Of a stretch of DNA of 40,177 bases, positions 32,847-38,543 are shown piece after piece; the first letter of the stretch is position 1; every line of letters begins with the position of its first letter. The notes under the pieces are model-generated. The model was not told the origin of the DNA and did not search any database. It was given only the letters and a program-made list of their open reading frames with translations. Source of the stretch: an uncultured Lachnoclostridium sp. (GTDB lineage: Bacteria > Bacillota > Clostridia > Lachnospirales > Lachnospiraceae); assembly GCA_944376715.1 (NCBI GenBank), contig CALWDO010000027.1, forward strand, positions 1 through 40,177, given 5' to 3'. Both the position numbers and the translations under genes were made by a program.

Positions 32847-32960
32847 TGGAGCGGGCCGGATTCGGACCGGTATTGATTTATACGGGGGACCAATTCATGC
32901 CAGTGGTTGATATTTTTTAGGAGTCATATGCTTTTGCCGCACCATGCGGCCACCCGCTCC
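32847..32960 (-). tRNA. tRNA-like element 2, long and atypical
   Basis: On the minus strand a perfect 7-bp acceptor GGAGCGG / CCGCTCC with discriminator A encloses a D-like arm (GCC GCATGGTGC GGC) and a near-normal T arm (CCGG TCCGAAT CCGG). The total is 114 bases, long even for class II tRNAs. Between D and T arms lies a region with an ATAT/ATAT stem around GACTCCTAAAAA and an ACCA/TGGT pair, with no standard anticodon stem. CTCCTAA looks like an Arg-CCT anticodon loop but its flanks do not pair. It could be a degenerate tRNA, an interrupted one or a mimic. Confidence 0.4.
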
Positions 32961-32981
32961 ATATTTTGTTTGCCAGGGCGC

Positions 32982-33161
32982 CTATGCCGGCGCCCTATTC
33001 CCCCTGTCTGCCATCGGCGTTACATCCGCCCGGAAGAACATCTTCTTCCCATTCCAGTTTGTTGCCTGTATCTTGCCCGCTTTCTCCAGCCTCCAGAGGG
33101 TTGTCCGGCCAAGCCCGGATATCTCCATTGCCTTTTTTACGCTTACTAATTCTTCCATCAT
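32982..33161 (-). CDS. AlpA/MerR-like small DNA-binding protein, possible excisionase (59 aa)
   Basis: The product reads MMEELVSVKKAMEISGLGRT, TLWRLEKAGKIQATNWNGKK and MFFRADVTPMADRGNRAPA. The winged helix-turn-helix AMEISGLGRTTLWRLEKAGK with a following wing (MFFRADV) is that of AlpA/excisionase-type proteins. GGAGG precedes the start. Such proteins act as excisionases or as early regulators. The upstream 150 bases carry two inverted repeats that could be its sites. Confidence 0.65.
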   Translation of the reverse strand: MMEELVSVKKAMEISGLGRTTLWRLEKAGKIQATNWNGKKMFFRADVTPMADRGNRAPA

Positions 33162-33309
33162 AGGTCATACCTCCTTCCTGAGTGCCGGGCGGTACATAGG
33201 ATCCGCCCGGTGACTTCCGGCCCGTTCTTTTTCGGGGAAAGCATCCATAACCCGGATCCTGCCCGGCCGGATAAGCAGTATATAATCGGCTATGCCGGTT
33301 ATATCTGAA
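33162..33309. promoter_or_regulatory. Gap with two inverted repeats, probable operator region
   Basis: A perfect 8-bp repeat CCGGGCGG / CCGCCCGG lies at 33185-33192 and 33203-33210. A 23-bp near-palindrome at 33281-33303 has arms TATAATCGGC / GCCGGTTATA (one mismatch, 3-base centre). They lie directly upstream of the AlpA-like gene and downstream of the 75-residue gene. No T run follows either, so these are not terminators. Confidence 0.45.
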
Positions 33310-33310
33310 T

Positions 33311-33537
33311 TAAAGATTGTAGCTCGGGACCTTTCTTGCGATCACCCTCATATATGGGCGGATGATATCCGCTTTCGTCTGGCATTCGCCCATATATGGC
33401 TTTCTATAGTTCGACATCTCGTCCCAGCCTTCCGGCTTCTCTCCGAGCATCCATGACCATCCCCAGTAATTTAACGTCTTATAAATGCTGATGAACGTCT
33501 GCTCCGACATGTTCTCTAGTTCTGAAACAGGTATCAT
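33311..33537 (-). CDS. Hypothetical early protein (75 aa)
   Basis: The product reads MIPVSELENMSEQTFISIYK, TLNYWGWSWMLGEKPEGWDE and ends with ADIIRPYMRVIARKVPSYNL; the last three bases of the frame lie at about 33310-33312. It has a strong GGGAGGAAGAAA ribosome site before ATG 33537. It is mostly helical with a Trp-rich centre (YWGWSW). No family is recognised. Confidence 0.62.
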
Positions 33538-33610
33538 TTTCTTCCTCCCTGTGTTATCCTTTCTTTACAGGCTCCCGCCAGAGCCGAGTACGGAAGGAAG
33601 GAGAGTTTTG

Positions 33611-33823
33611 ATGTCTGATTACATACCTTCGCCTAATGTAGTAACCAATCTTAAAATAGGAGATTTTACTTTGCACATTTATGCATATCGAAAACTAACG
33701 CGATCAGAATGCCAAACAGCCCTCATGATGTACATGCGCAATTCTCATCTCCAGAAGCTTCCTTCATCTGGATCAGGAAAAGTTATTACTCTTTTCGGAA
33801 TGAATCCATCAGATGGTCTGTAA
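33611..33823 (+). CDS. Small plus-strand protein (70 aa), unknown
   Basis: The product reads MSDYIPSPNVVTNLKIGDFT, LHIYAYRKLTRSECQTALMM and YMRNSHLQKLPSSGSGKVIT before its end. GGAAGGAGAG precedes the ATG at good spacing, which supports a real gene on the strand opposite to its neighbours. Its last 38 bases overlap the convergent 180-residue gene. I could not find a clear promoter. The role is unknown. Confidence 0.6.
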   Translation: MSDYIPSPNVVTNLKIGDFTLHIYAYRKLTRSECQTALMMYMRNSHLQKLPSSGSGKVITLFGMNPSDGL

Positions 33824-34328
33824 AAAACTTTGCGTCTTCCACCCCATGAATTTCAATATATTCTTTTCCATTCATGGGGTGGATTTCTGTGCACCCCGTT
33901 TCCGGATTTTTTGCGATTGAGTAACGCATCATCTCTTCCGCATGTCTCCATTCATCTTCATTAAGCTCTATTTCATTCACTTCACTTGGGTCAAATCGTA
34001 TCACTTCCCCCTGATCTTCCTTCTCACTGAGAAGAATGCGTTGACCCTCCGCTTGCTGGATGTGTCGTTCGTGAACTTCTATAGGTGCATATGTCTCGAT
34101 TGTTACTCTTGGCGAATCAGGATCGTAATGAATTACCAATTTGAACGGCTTTGAAAATTCAAGGTATTCCGTCAAGATCCTGAAAAGCTGAATCATGCTG
34201 GCAAAATCCCTTGTAAAGCACTTTTGTCTCATTGGTTCTTCGTGAAACTGGCTATCATTCATTTCTTCCTCAGAAAAAGAGCGTTTCCCGCCAGAAGCGG
34301 TCTTTTTCTTTTTGTGCTCATTACTCAT
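33786..34328 (-). CDS. Hypothetical acidic protein (180 aa)
   Basis: The product starts with a basic leader (SNEHKKKKTASGGKRSFSEE), then a domain with FRILTEYLEFSKPFKLVIHY and PDSPRVTIETYAPIEVHERH, and an acidic C-terminal half (FDPSEVNEIELNEDEWRHAE). GGGAGATTAGGA supplies the ribosome site. No known family is recognised. It is the second gene of a short early cluster to the left of the DUF4145 gene. Its sequence is more AT-rich than the structural genes. Confidence 0.62.
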   Translation of the reverse strand: MSNEHKKKKTASGGKRSFSEEEMNDSQFHEEPMRQKCFTRDFASMIQLFRILTEYLEFSKPFKLVIHYDPDSPRVTIETYAPIEVHERHIQQAEGQRILLSEKEDQGEVIRFDPSEVNEIELNEDEWRHAEEMMRYSIAKNPETGCTEIHPMNGKEYIEIHGVEDAKFFTDHLMDSFRKE

Positions 34329-34330
34329 TC

Positions 34331-34543
34331 CTAATCTCCCATCCTGGTTATGTCAGCAGCATGCTCTTTCATTAATTGGCACCTGAAGTTCAGTCTTGCC
34401 ACTACTATCTCGAACTGGGCCACTGTGAATCCCTGCTGCTGGCATTCTTTTATGATTTTCTTTGCATACTCAGCTGCGGCTCTTCCGCGTTCCATCCTTT
34501 TGATTTCGCTTTCGGTCAAAGTATAATTACCGATTTTTTCCAA
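34331..34543 (-). CDS. Hypothetical small helical protein (70 aa)
   Basis: It starts at TTG 34543, with AAGGAG eight bases upstream. The product MEKIGNYTLTESEIKRMERG, RAAAEYAKKIIKECQQQGFT and VAQFEIVVARLNFRCQLM is almost all helix. It stops two bases before the start of the 180-residue gene, so the two form an operon. No family is recognised; the helix pair TLTESEIKRM / FTVAQFEIVV could be a small regulator. Confidence 0.62.
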   Translation of the reverse strand: MEKIGNYTLTESEIKRMERGRAAAEYAKKIIKECQQQGFTVAQFEIVVARLNFRCQLMKEHAADITRMGD

Positions 34544-34649
34544 TCTATCCTCTCCTTCCTACTAATTTATTGCTCGCTTCCAGATCAGTTCTACGTTTAT
34601 CAAATTATCTGTAATTCATGTTTCTCTTTACTCTATTGTTTTTCTTATA

Positions 34650-34678
34650 TTGACTCATTCGCTCATATTTCTTAAAAT
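34650..34678 (+). promoter_or_regulatory. Promoter of the DUF4145 gene
   Basis: -35 TTGACT (34650-34655), 17-base spacer, -10 TAAAAT (34673-34678). It lies 56 bases before the ATG, on the strand opposite to the flanking genes, and marks the gene as an independent unit. Confidence 0.7.
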
Positions 34679-34733
34679 CAGATTATAAATCAACAAAGAG
34701 CAAAACATTGCATACTCACAAGGGAGGTTTTTT

Positions 34734-35411
34734 ATGTCCATTTTTCGATGTCCCTACTGTTCGACAGCTATTCCGATTACTCCTTACACAGTACAACAGC
34801 GCTTTCCAAGTTTCGATTCCAATGTTGGTCATGTAAAACATTTGGGAGAAGTAAAAACTGATCCTTCTTGCTTATCCATAACTTTTTATCAGTGCCCAGA
34901 ATGCAAACAATTCAGTATCATTGCGGAAGGGATTGGCACGGACGTAAGAGATGTCTATTTAAATATACGTCCTCTATCTTCTGCCAAAAGTTTTCCTGAC
35001 TATATTCCCGCCCCTATATTGGAAGACTACAGAGAAGCCTGTAGCATTATCCATTTAAGCCCCAAAGCCTCCGCAACGCTTTCACGGCGTTGCCTCCAAG
35101 GAATGATTCGCGATTTTTGGAAAATCAATGAGCCAAATCTCTCCAAAGCGATCGAAAAATTGAATGGCAAAGTTCCTGCCGGGCAATGGAAAGTCATTGA
35201 TAGTCTTCGTCGAATCGGAAATATTGGTGCTCACATGGAAAAAGACATAAATCTCATAATTGATATTGATCCAGACGAAGCGCAAAAACTTATTCAACTT
35301 ATTGAGCATCTTTTACAGCAATGGTATATAAATCGTTATGAACAGGAACAATTGTATGAAGCTATAATTCATATCGACAGTACCAAACAATCTATTCGCA
35401 AAGGAGAATGA
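34734..35411 (+). CDS. DUF4145-domain protein, independent accessory (moron) gene
   Basis: A 225-residue protein with an N-terminal zinc pair (FRCPYCSTAIP and FYQCPECKQF, Cys residues 6, 9 and two later) and a C-terminal DUF4145 domain. The domain shows HLSPKASATLSRRCLQGMIR, then LRRIGNIGAHMEKDINLIID and IDPDEAQKLIQLIEHLLQQW. DUF4145 proteins are often found with restriction or other defence genes and in mobile elements; no activity is known here. AAGGGAGG precedes the ATG. The gene has its own promoter and is AT-rich, which fits a gene expressed from the prophage. Confidence 0.8.
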   Translation: MSIFRCPYCSTAIPITPYTVQQRFPSFDSNVGHVKHLGEVKTDPSCLSITFYQCPECKQFSIIAEGIGTDVRDVYLNIRPLSSAKSFPDYIPAPILEDYREACSIIHLSPKASATLSRRCLQGMIRDFWKINEPNLSKAIEKLNGKVPAGQWKVIDSLRRIGNIGAHMEKDINLIIDIDPDEAQKLIQLIEHLLQQWYINRYEQEQLYEAIIHIDSTKQSIRKGE

Positions 35412-35413
35412 TT

Positions 35414-35587
35414 CTACTTATAATCTGCCTCTGCCAACAGGTTGCCTTTGAAGTCCCAGTACTGGGTAACGATCCGTGCTGGGTCTTCTTCCGTTCCGAT
35501 TCCCCTGAGTGATTTAGTTTCAATAACCCGAATCACTCTAGCTCCATCGGTGCCTCTTGGTCTTGTCGTTCCCCTAATACCTGCCAT
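35414..35587 (-). CDS. Small hypothetical protein downstream of Cro (57 aa)
   Basis: The product reads MAGIRGTTRPRGTDGARVIR, VIETKSLRGIGTEEDPARIV and TQYWDFKGNLLAEADYK. GAGGTGATATAGA, which overlaps the end of the Cro-like gene, provides the ribosome site. The phrase GTEEDPARIVTQYWDFKG is one I associate with small Clostridia phage proteins that sit near the switch. The role is unknown. It overlaps nothing but converges with the DUF4145 gene. Confidence 0.68.
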   Translation of the reverse strand: MAGIRGTTRPRGTDGARVIRVIETKSLRGIGTEEDPARIVTQYWDFKGNLLAEADYK

Positions 35588-35588
35588 T

Positions 35589-35852
35589 CTATATCACCTC
35601 TTTCTCTGTCACTTCTGATCTGGTCTTATGATCATACGTAGGATCCGGATCTATCCCTAATACCAATACGTCATTGGGCTTCATATGGATAGCAAAGCAA
35701 ATATTTACAAATTCATTTGCGTCCAAACGTCGTCTCTTTGCAATAATGTCGCTTAACTGCTGGTCCGTTATTCCGGCTTTGCTTGCCACGGCTTTCTTTT
35801 TCATGCCGCTGCGCTGTATTGCTGGCTCTATATAGTCCCTTACATCGACCAT
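35589..35852 (-). CDS. Cro-like XRE regulator (87 aa)
   Basis: The product is an XRE helix-turn-helix protein: RDYIEPAIQRSGMKKKAVAS, KAGITDQQLSDIIAKRRRLD and ANEFVNICFAIHMKPNDVL. It is the first gene of the leftward early operon, directly opposite the CI-like gene, so it is most likely the Cro-like repressor that favours lytic growth. Its promoter carries a perfect palindromic operator. GAGGAGAAAACCG lies ahead of its start. Confidence 0.82.
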   Translation of the reverse strand: MVDVRDYIEPAIQRSGMKKKAVASKAGITDQQLSDIIAKRRRLDANEFVNICFAIHMKPNDVLVLGIDPDPTYDHKTRSEVTEKEVI

Positions 35853-35893
35853 CGGTTTTCTCCTCCTTTTACTGATTTTATCGGTATATTTGC

Positions 35894-35922
35894 ATAATAC
35901 TACCGATATTATCGGTTGTCAA
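35894..35922 (-). promoter_or_regulatory. Leftward early promoter
   Basis: On the minus strand: -35 TTGACA (35922-35917), 17-base spacer, -10 TATTAT (35899-35894). It is consensus-like and drives the Cro-like gene and the whole early/accessory operon. The spacer contains the operator palindrome. Confidence 0.85.
35902..35916. promoter_or_regulatory. Operator palindrome ACCGATATTATCGGT
   Basis: A perfect 7-bp inverted repeat around one T, lying in the spacer of the leftward promoter. Related half sites (ATCGGTAT) recur at about 35879-35886 and 35941-35948, and GGTATACGAT at about 35975-35984. These are the expected binding sites for the CI-like and Cro-like proteins. Confidence 0.75.
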
Positions 35923-35955
35923 TATATTTTTACTATTTTTATCGGTATTTTTTTA

Positions 35956-35984
35956 TTGACATACACTTTTTATTGGTATACGAT
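35956..35984 (+). promoter_or_regulatory. Repressor (lysogeny) promoter
   Basis: -35 TTGACA (35956-35961), 17-base spacer, -10 TACGAT (35979-35984), 27 bases before the repressor ATG. An operator half site overlaps the -10, which allows autoregulation. Confidence 0.78.
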
Positions 35985-36011
35985 ATTTTTATAAACTAGA
36001 GGAGGTGAAGC

Positions 36012-36521
36012 ATGACAAAAGAAGATATCGCCAAAGTATTAAAACAACTTCGTACATCTGCCGGGTTAACTCAGAAAGAAGCAGCAGAACGTCTTGGGAA
36101 AAAGCAACAGACCATAGCGTCTTGGGAAAGCGGCCAATCTCAACCTGATGCCAATACACTTTTCATTATATGTTCTTTATATGGTACTTCCGTTGACGAA
36201 GCCTTCGGATTTAAAAAAGATGGAACGACGATCGGAAAAAAAGATATTGATCTTATCGAAAAATATCATTCTCTTGATGATTCTGGTCGGCATCATGTAG
36301 ACATCATCCTACAATGGGAATCTGATCGCGTAGCGCGACTTCTTGCTTATGCAGAAAAACTTGCCAATTATCAGCGTGCAAACGAACCAGCAGCCAATTC
36401 CTCTAAGGTTATTAATACCCCTGAACATTTGATCGCTGATGCCGCGCATGATATAGGAGCCACTCCAGAACAGGAGGCAAATGCGGACCGAATTATGATG
36501 GATGATGACGAATGGAAGTGA
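36012..36521 (+). CDS. CI-like XRE repressor
   Basis: A 169-residue repressor. The N-terminal helix-turn-helix is IAKVLKQLRTSAGLTQKEAA followed by ERLGKKQQTIASWESGQSQP (residues 6-45), with the tight SLYGTSVDEAFG turn. Residues 75-110 hold a helical linker (DIDLIEKYHSLDDSGRHHVD) typical of this Clostridia repressor type. The C-terminus has no LexA-like protease fold. Induction therefore probably works through the ImmA/IrrE-like partner next door rather than RecA-dependent self-cleavage. GGAGGTGAAGC precedes the ATG. Confidence 0.85.
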   Translation: MTKEDIAKVLKQLRTSAGLTQKEAAERLGKKQQTIASWESGQSQPDANTLFIICSLYGTSVDEAFGFKKDGTTIGKKDIDLIEKYHSLDDSGRHHVDIILQWESDRVARLLAYAEKLANYQRANEPAANSSKVINTPEHLIADAAHDIGATPEQEANADRIMMDDDEWK

Positions 36522-36984
36522 TTCTGTGACATATGATAATCTTCTCATAGAAGCTGAATGCGAAGGAGCGGTCGTTAAAGAAAAGAATATCCCTGGGTAT
36601 GGCGGGAGAACCTACGGAAATCGGATTGCAATCCATAAAGACATCACAACTAGTATAGAAAAAACCTGTGTTCTGGCTGAAGAGCTTGGCCACTACCATA
36701 CCACTGTCGGAAAGATACGCAACCAATCTATTACAGAAAACCGGAAACAAGAGTTACATGCCCGGCTGCACGGGTATAACCGGCTGATCGGGCTGAATGG
36801 TATCATCCGGGCGTACCGACACCATTGCCAGAACCTGGCGGAAATTGCGGAATATCTGGAAGTGACAGAGACATTTTTGAAAGAGGCATTGGAAATTTAC
36901 CGTCAGAAATACGGAACAGGTGTAGAAATAGACAACTATGTTGTGATTTTTGAACCGCGCCTTGCGGTTTTCGAAAGAATATAA
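36502..36984 (+). CDS. ImmA/IrrE-type metallopeptidase-like protein
   Basis: A 160-residue protein of the ImmA/IrrE type, whose members cleave phage repressors in response to DNA damage. The helix CVLAEELGHYHTTVG is the metal-site motif. It reads AEELGH where a classic HExxH would have His first, a variant I recall as frequent in phage versions. Downstream are the expected ENRKQELHARLHGYNRLIGL and a C-terminal winged-helix segment (NLAEIAEYLEVTETFLKEAL). It overlaps the repressor end by 20 bases, so the pair is one operon. Confidence 0.85.
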   Translation: MMTNGSDSVTYDNLLIEAECEGAVVKEKNIPGYGGRTYGNRIAIHKDITTSIEKTCVLAEELGHYHTTVGKIRNQSITENRKQELHARLHGYNRLIGLNGIIRAYRHHCQNLAEIAEYLEVTETFLKEALEIYRQKYGTGVEIDNYVVIFEPRLAVFERI

Positions 36985-36991
36985 CAATCAT

Positions 36992-37000
36992 GGGGGGGGG
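36992..37000 (+). repeat. G9 homopolymer acting as the ribosome site of the next gene
   Basis: Nine G in a row lie 8 bases before the ATG at 37009, in the place of the Shine-Dalgarno sequence. Slippage would change the spacing. Confidence 0.7.
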
Positions 37001-37008
37001 TAATTATT

Positions 37009-37206
37009 ATGACAAAATTTGAATCGAAAGAAACTGAAGAATATTTTTACAGAAATGCCAGGAAAGTCGGACTTATGCATGTAATGTGGGAAGATAATGT
37101 AGTCGTGACAAAACAAGATGTGGATCAGTTGCTGCATACCTTTGGCTTCACACCGGAAGATTACACGGACGAGATTGTTCGCGAACCTTTTGTTGAAGCT
37201 CCGTAA
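37009..37206 (+). CDS. Small hypothetical protein (65 aa)
   Basis: The product MTKFESKETEEYFYRNARKV, GLMHVMWEDNVVVTKQDVDQ and LLHTFGFTPEDYTDEIVREP is acidic and helical. It is the third gene of the repressor operon, 24 bases after the ImmA-like stop. Its ribosome site is the G9 run, which is unusual. No family is recognised; the LLHTFGFTPEDY turn recalls small Asp-rich regulators, without firm support. Confidence 0.62.
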   Translation: MTKFESKETEEYFYRNARKVGLMHVMWEDNVVVTKQDVDQLLHTFGFTPEDYTDEIVREPFVEAP

Positions 37207-37213
37207 TACCAAA

Positions 37214-37519
37214 ATGAATACTTACAATGTCCAGTGTGTCGGTGTCACACGCTGTTGCCGACAAAAAATGCTTGAAAAGTTATACAAGAGAGAGTTCCCC
37301 TTTAATAAGGATATTCAGATCCGAATCTTCCCGGCAGACTACAAAGGATATCCAACCTATCAGGTTTATGCTAATCGGATTGACCTTGGATTTATCCCAC
37401 AAGATAAATTGTATATTTTCCGCAAGGTCATAATATCCACTACAATCCAGGTTATTCCTCGTACATCTCCCTCTGGCCGAATTCATTACGACTGTATTTT
37501 GGCACTAGGCGCACATTGA
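37214..37519 (+). CDS. HIRAN-like small protein (101 aa)
   Basis: The ATG at 37214 gives MNTYNVQCVGVTRCCRQKML; frames further upstream shadow the previous gene. The pattern VQCVGVTRCCRQKMLEKLYK, PFNKDIQIRIFPADYKGYPT, then YQVYANRIDLGFIPQDKLYI matches the HIRAN domain, a fold that binds the ends or damaged parts of DNA. HIRAN usually sits in helicases, but stand-alone copies occur in phages. There is no clear ribosome site, so translation may depend on the gene before it. It follows the repressor operon on the same strand. Confidence 0.65.
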   Translation: MNTYNVQCVGVTRCCRQKMLEKLYKREFPFNKDIQIRIFPADYKGYPTYQVYANRIDLGFIPQDKLYIFRKVIISTTIQVIPRTSPSGRIHYDCILALGAH

Positions 37520-37613
37520 AAATATTATATATTTGACCAAGGAGTCGGACGGGTGTGAGCCTTTTGTTGATTCTCCACATAAAGTTGTTCGTGTTCTATT
37601 TCTCTTTATTTTT

Positions 37614-37659
37614 TACGTATTATACGTATTTTATTGTTGACAATACGTGTTATACGTGC
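37614..37659 (+). promoter_or_regulatory. Repeated hicAB operator
   Basis: Two copies of TACGTRTTATACGTR lie in tandem, one upstream of the -35 (37614-37628) and one across the spacer (37644-37658). They are the likely binding site of HicB. Confidence 0.7.
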
Positions 37660-37665
37660 TATTAT
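37637..37665 (+). promoter_or_regulatory. hicAB promoter
   Basis: -35 TTGACA (37637-37642), 17-base spacer, -10 TATTAT (37660-37665), 23 bases before the HicA ATG, with GTAAGGAGG between. Confidence 0.87.
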
Positions 37666-37688
37666 GTACTTGTAAGGAGGAAGCACAT

Positions 37689-37865
37689 ATGAAGGACAAA
37701 GATCTGCTAAAGCTGTTGCAACAAAATGGATGGAAGATCAAAAGGATTCAAGGAAGTCATCATATTCTGGAAAAAGACGGCAAAATCGAAGTGGTCCCCA
37801 TTCATGGCAGAGATGTTCCGAACGGCTTACTTACAAAAATCCTTAAACGGACGGGGCTGAAATAG
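37689..37865 (+). CDS. hicA: HicA toxin (mRNA interferase)
   Basis: A 58-residue HicA toxin: MKDKDLLKLLQQNGWKIKRI, then QGSHHILEKDGKIEVVPIHG and RDVPNGLLTKILKRTGL. The double-stranded-RNA-binding-like fold and the GSHH motif with the catalytic histidine are complete. The ATG at 37689 has AAGGAGG nine bases before it. HicA cleaves RNA when free; HicB blocks it. The pair has its own promoter and lies next to the integrase, where it would help maintain the prophage. Confidence 0.92.
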   Translation: MKDKDLLKLLQQNGWKIKRIQGSHHILEKDGKIEVVPIHGRDVPNGLLTKILKRTGLK

Positions 37866-37897
37866 CCCCGCCCTCCCAGAGAGAAAGGAGAACGCAT

Positions 37898-38281
37898 ATG
37901 TTATTTACGTATCCAGCAATCTATCATAATGAAGGTGGCGCTTATTGGGTGGAGTTTCCGGATCTGGAAGGATGCCAAACATTTGGCGATACACTAAATG
38001 AAACCGCAGAAAACGCATCCGAAGCCCTCTCCGGATATCTTTTAACCCTTCTGGAAGAGAACGCCCCTATTCCATCTCCGTCGGACATCCGTAGTCTTCA
38101 AATCCCCGAAGATGGTTTTACCTCTCTTGTGTCCTGCGACATTGACCAGTACAAAGACACGAAGGCTGTCAAAAAAACCCTGACAATTCCAGCATGGTTA
38201 AATGATCGGGCTAATGCTATGGGGATTAACTTTTCCAAAGTTCTTCAGGATGCGCTATTAAGTAAAGTACAGAGCCGATAA
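37898..38281 (+). CDS. hicB: HicB antitoxin with C-terminal ribbon-helix-helix
   Basis: A 127-residue HicB: the N-terminal degenerate RNase H-like part reads FTYPAIYHNEGGAYWVEFPD, LEGCQTFGDTLNETAENASE and ALSGYLLTLLEENAPIPSPS. The C-terminal KKTLTIPAWLNDRANAMGIN and FSKVLQDALLSK form a ribbon-helix-helix that binds the operator upstream of hicA. The gene starts 32 bases after hicA with AGAAAGGAG ahead. Toxin-first order is usual for HicAB. Confidence 0.92.
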   Translation: MLFTYPAIYHNEGGAYWVEFPDLEGCQTFGDTLNETAENASEALSGYLLTLLEENAPIPSPSDIRSLQIPEDGFTSLVSCDIDQYKDTKAVKKTLTIPAWLNDRANAMGINFSKVLQDALLSKVQSR

Positions 38282-38435
38282 CCATATCAATACCTTTAAA
38301 CATTTTGCCAATGTCGGCAGATCATTTGCCCCTGCTCCCTGCAGGGGCACACCTTGAAAACATAATATCTTTACCAAGGCAGCCGAGAGAGACGGTTCTC
38401 TATCCGTTCCGAGTCTTGCGGAAAGGATGACTCTC
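38282..38435. other. Gap between hicB and the small toxin: hairpin and toxin leader
   Basis: Holds a perfect 8-bp hairpin GCCCCTGC / GCAGGGGC (38328-38335 and 38341-38348) with a 5-base loop but no T run. It is followed by a leader TTGAAAACATAATATCTTTA and CCAAGG. A similar leader (TTGAAAATATTATATATTTG, ACCAAGG) lies at about 37516-37541. Confidence 0.5.
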
Positions 38436-38543
38436 ATGAATACATATGAGGGATTTCAGATTATCTTAGGTATAGCTATGCTGATCATAGCAATTCTGAA
38501 TATAAAAATAAGAGAAAGCCGTCCTGCTCCTGGAAAAAAGTAG
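38436..38543 (+). CDS. Putative holin-like type I toxin (35 aa)
   Basis: The product is MNTYEGFQIILGIAMLIIAI, then LNIKIRESRPAPGKK: one transmembrane helix after a MxTYE start, with a basic polar tail. This is the pattern of the short putative holin-like toxins (TxpA/BsrG-like, MTxYEAL...) of Firmicutes. AAAGGA lies 11 bases ahead. GAGTC (38411-38415) can pair with GACTC (38429-38433) around that site, which could limit translation. An antisense RNA antitoxin would be expected but was not located. Confidence 0.6.
   Translation: MNTYEGFQIILGIAMLIIAILNIKIRESRPAPGKK

Larger units (their letters stand above)
32585..32981. other. Non-coding, highly structured stretch
   Basis: About 400 bases with no convincing minus-strand frame. 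It carries two tRNA-shaped elements (32701-32774 and 32847-32960), a palindrome CCCTGTACAGGG (32686-32697), a GCCCC/GGGGC hairpin at about 32779-32794 and a CAGGGG/CCCCTG hairpin at about 32825-32844. The spacing suggests a processed structural RNA region within the early transcript. Confidence 0.6.

Noticed and set aside
32616-32876. An 86-residue plus-strand frame
   Set aside because: It overlies the tRNA-like elements on the opposite strand, and its protein-like phrase PPGLEPGSG is the known mirror of a tRNA T arm.
37118-37213. Upstream extension of the HIRAN-like frame
   Set aside because: It overlaps the preceding 65-residue gene in another frame and gives no family-like sequence.
38328-38348. 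Terminator after hicB
   Set aside because: The 8-bp hairpin is strong but neither strand has a following T run, so I left it as an unassigned hairpin.
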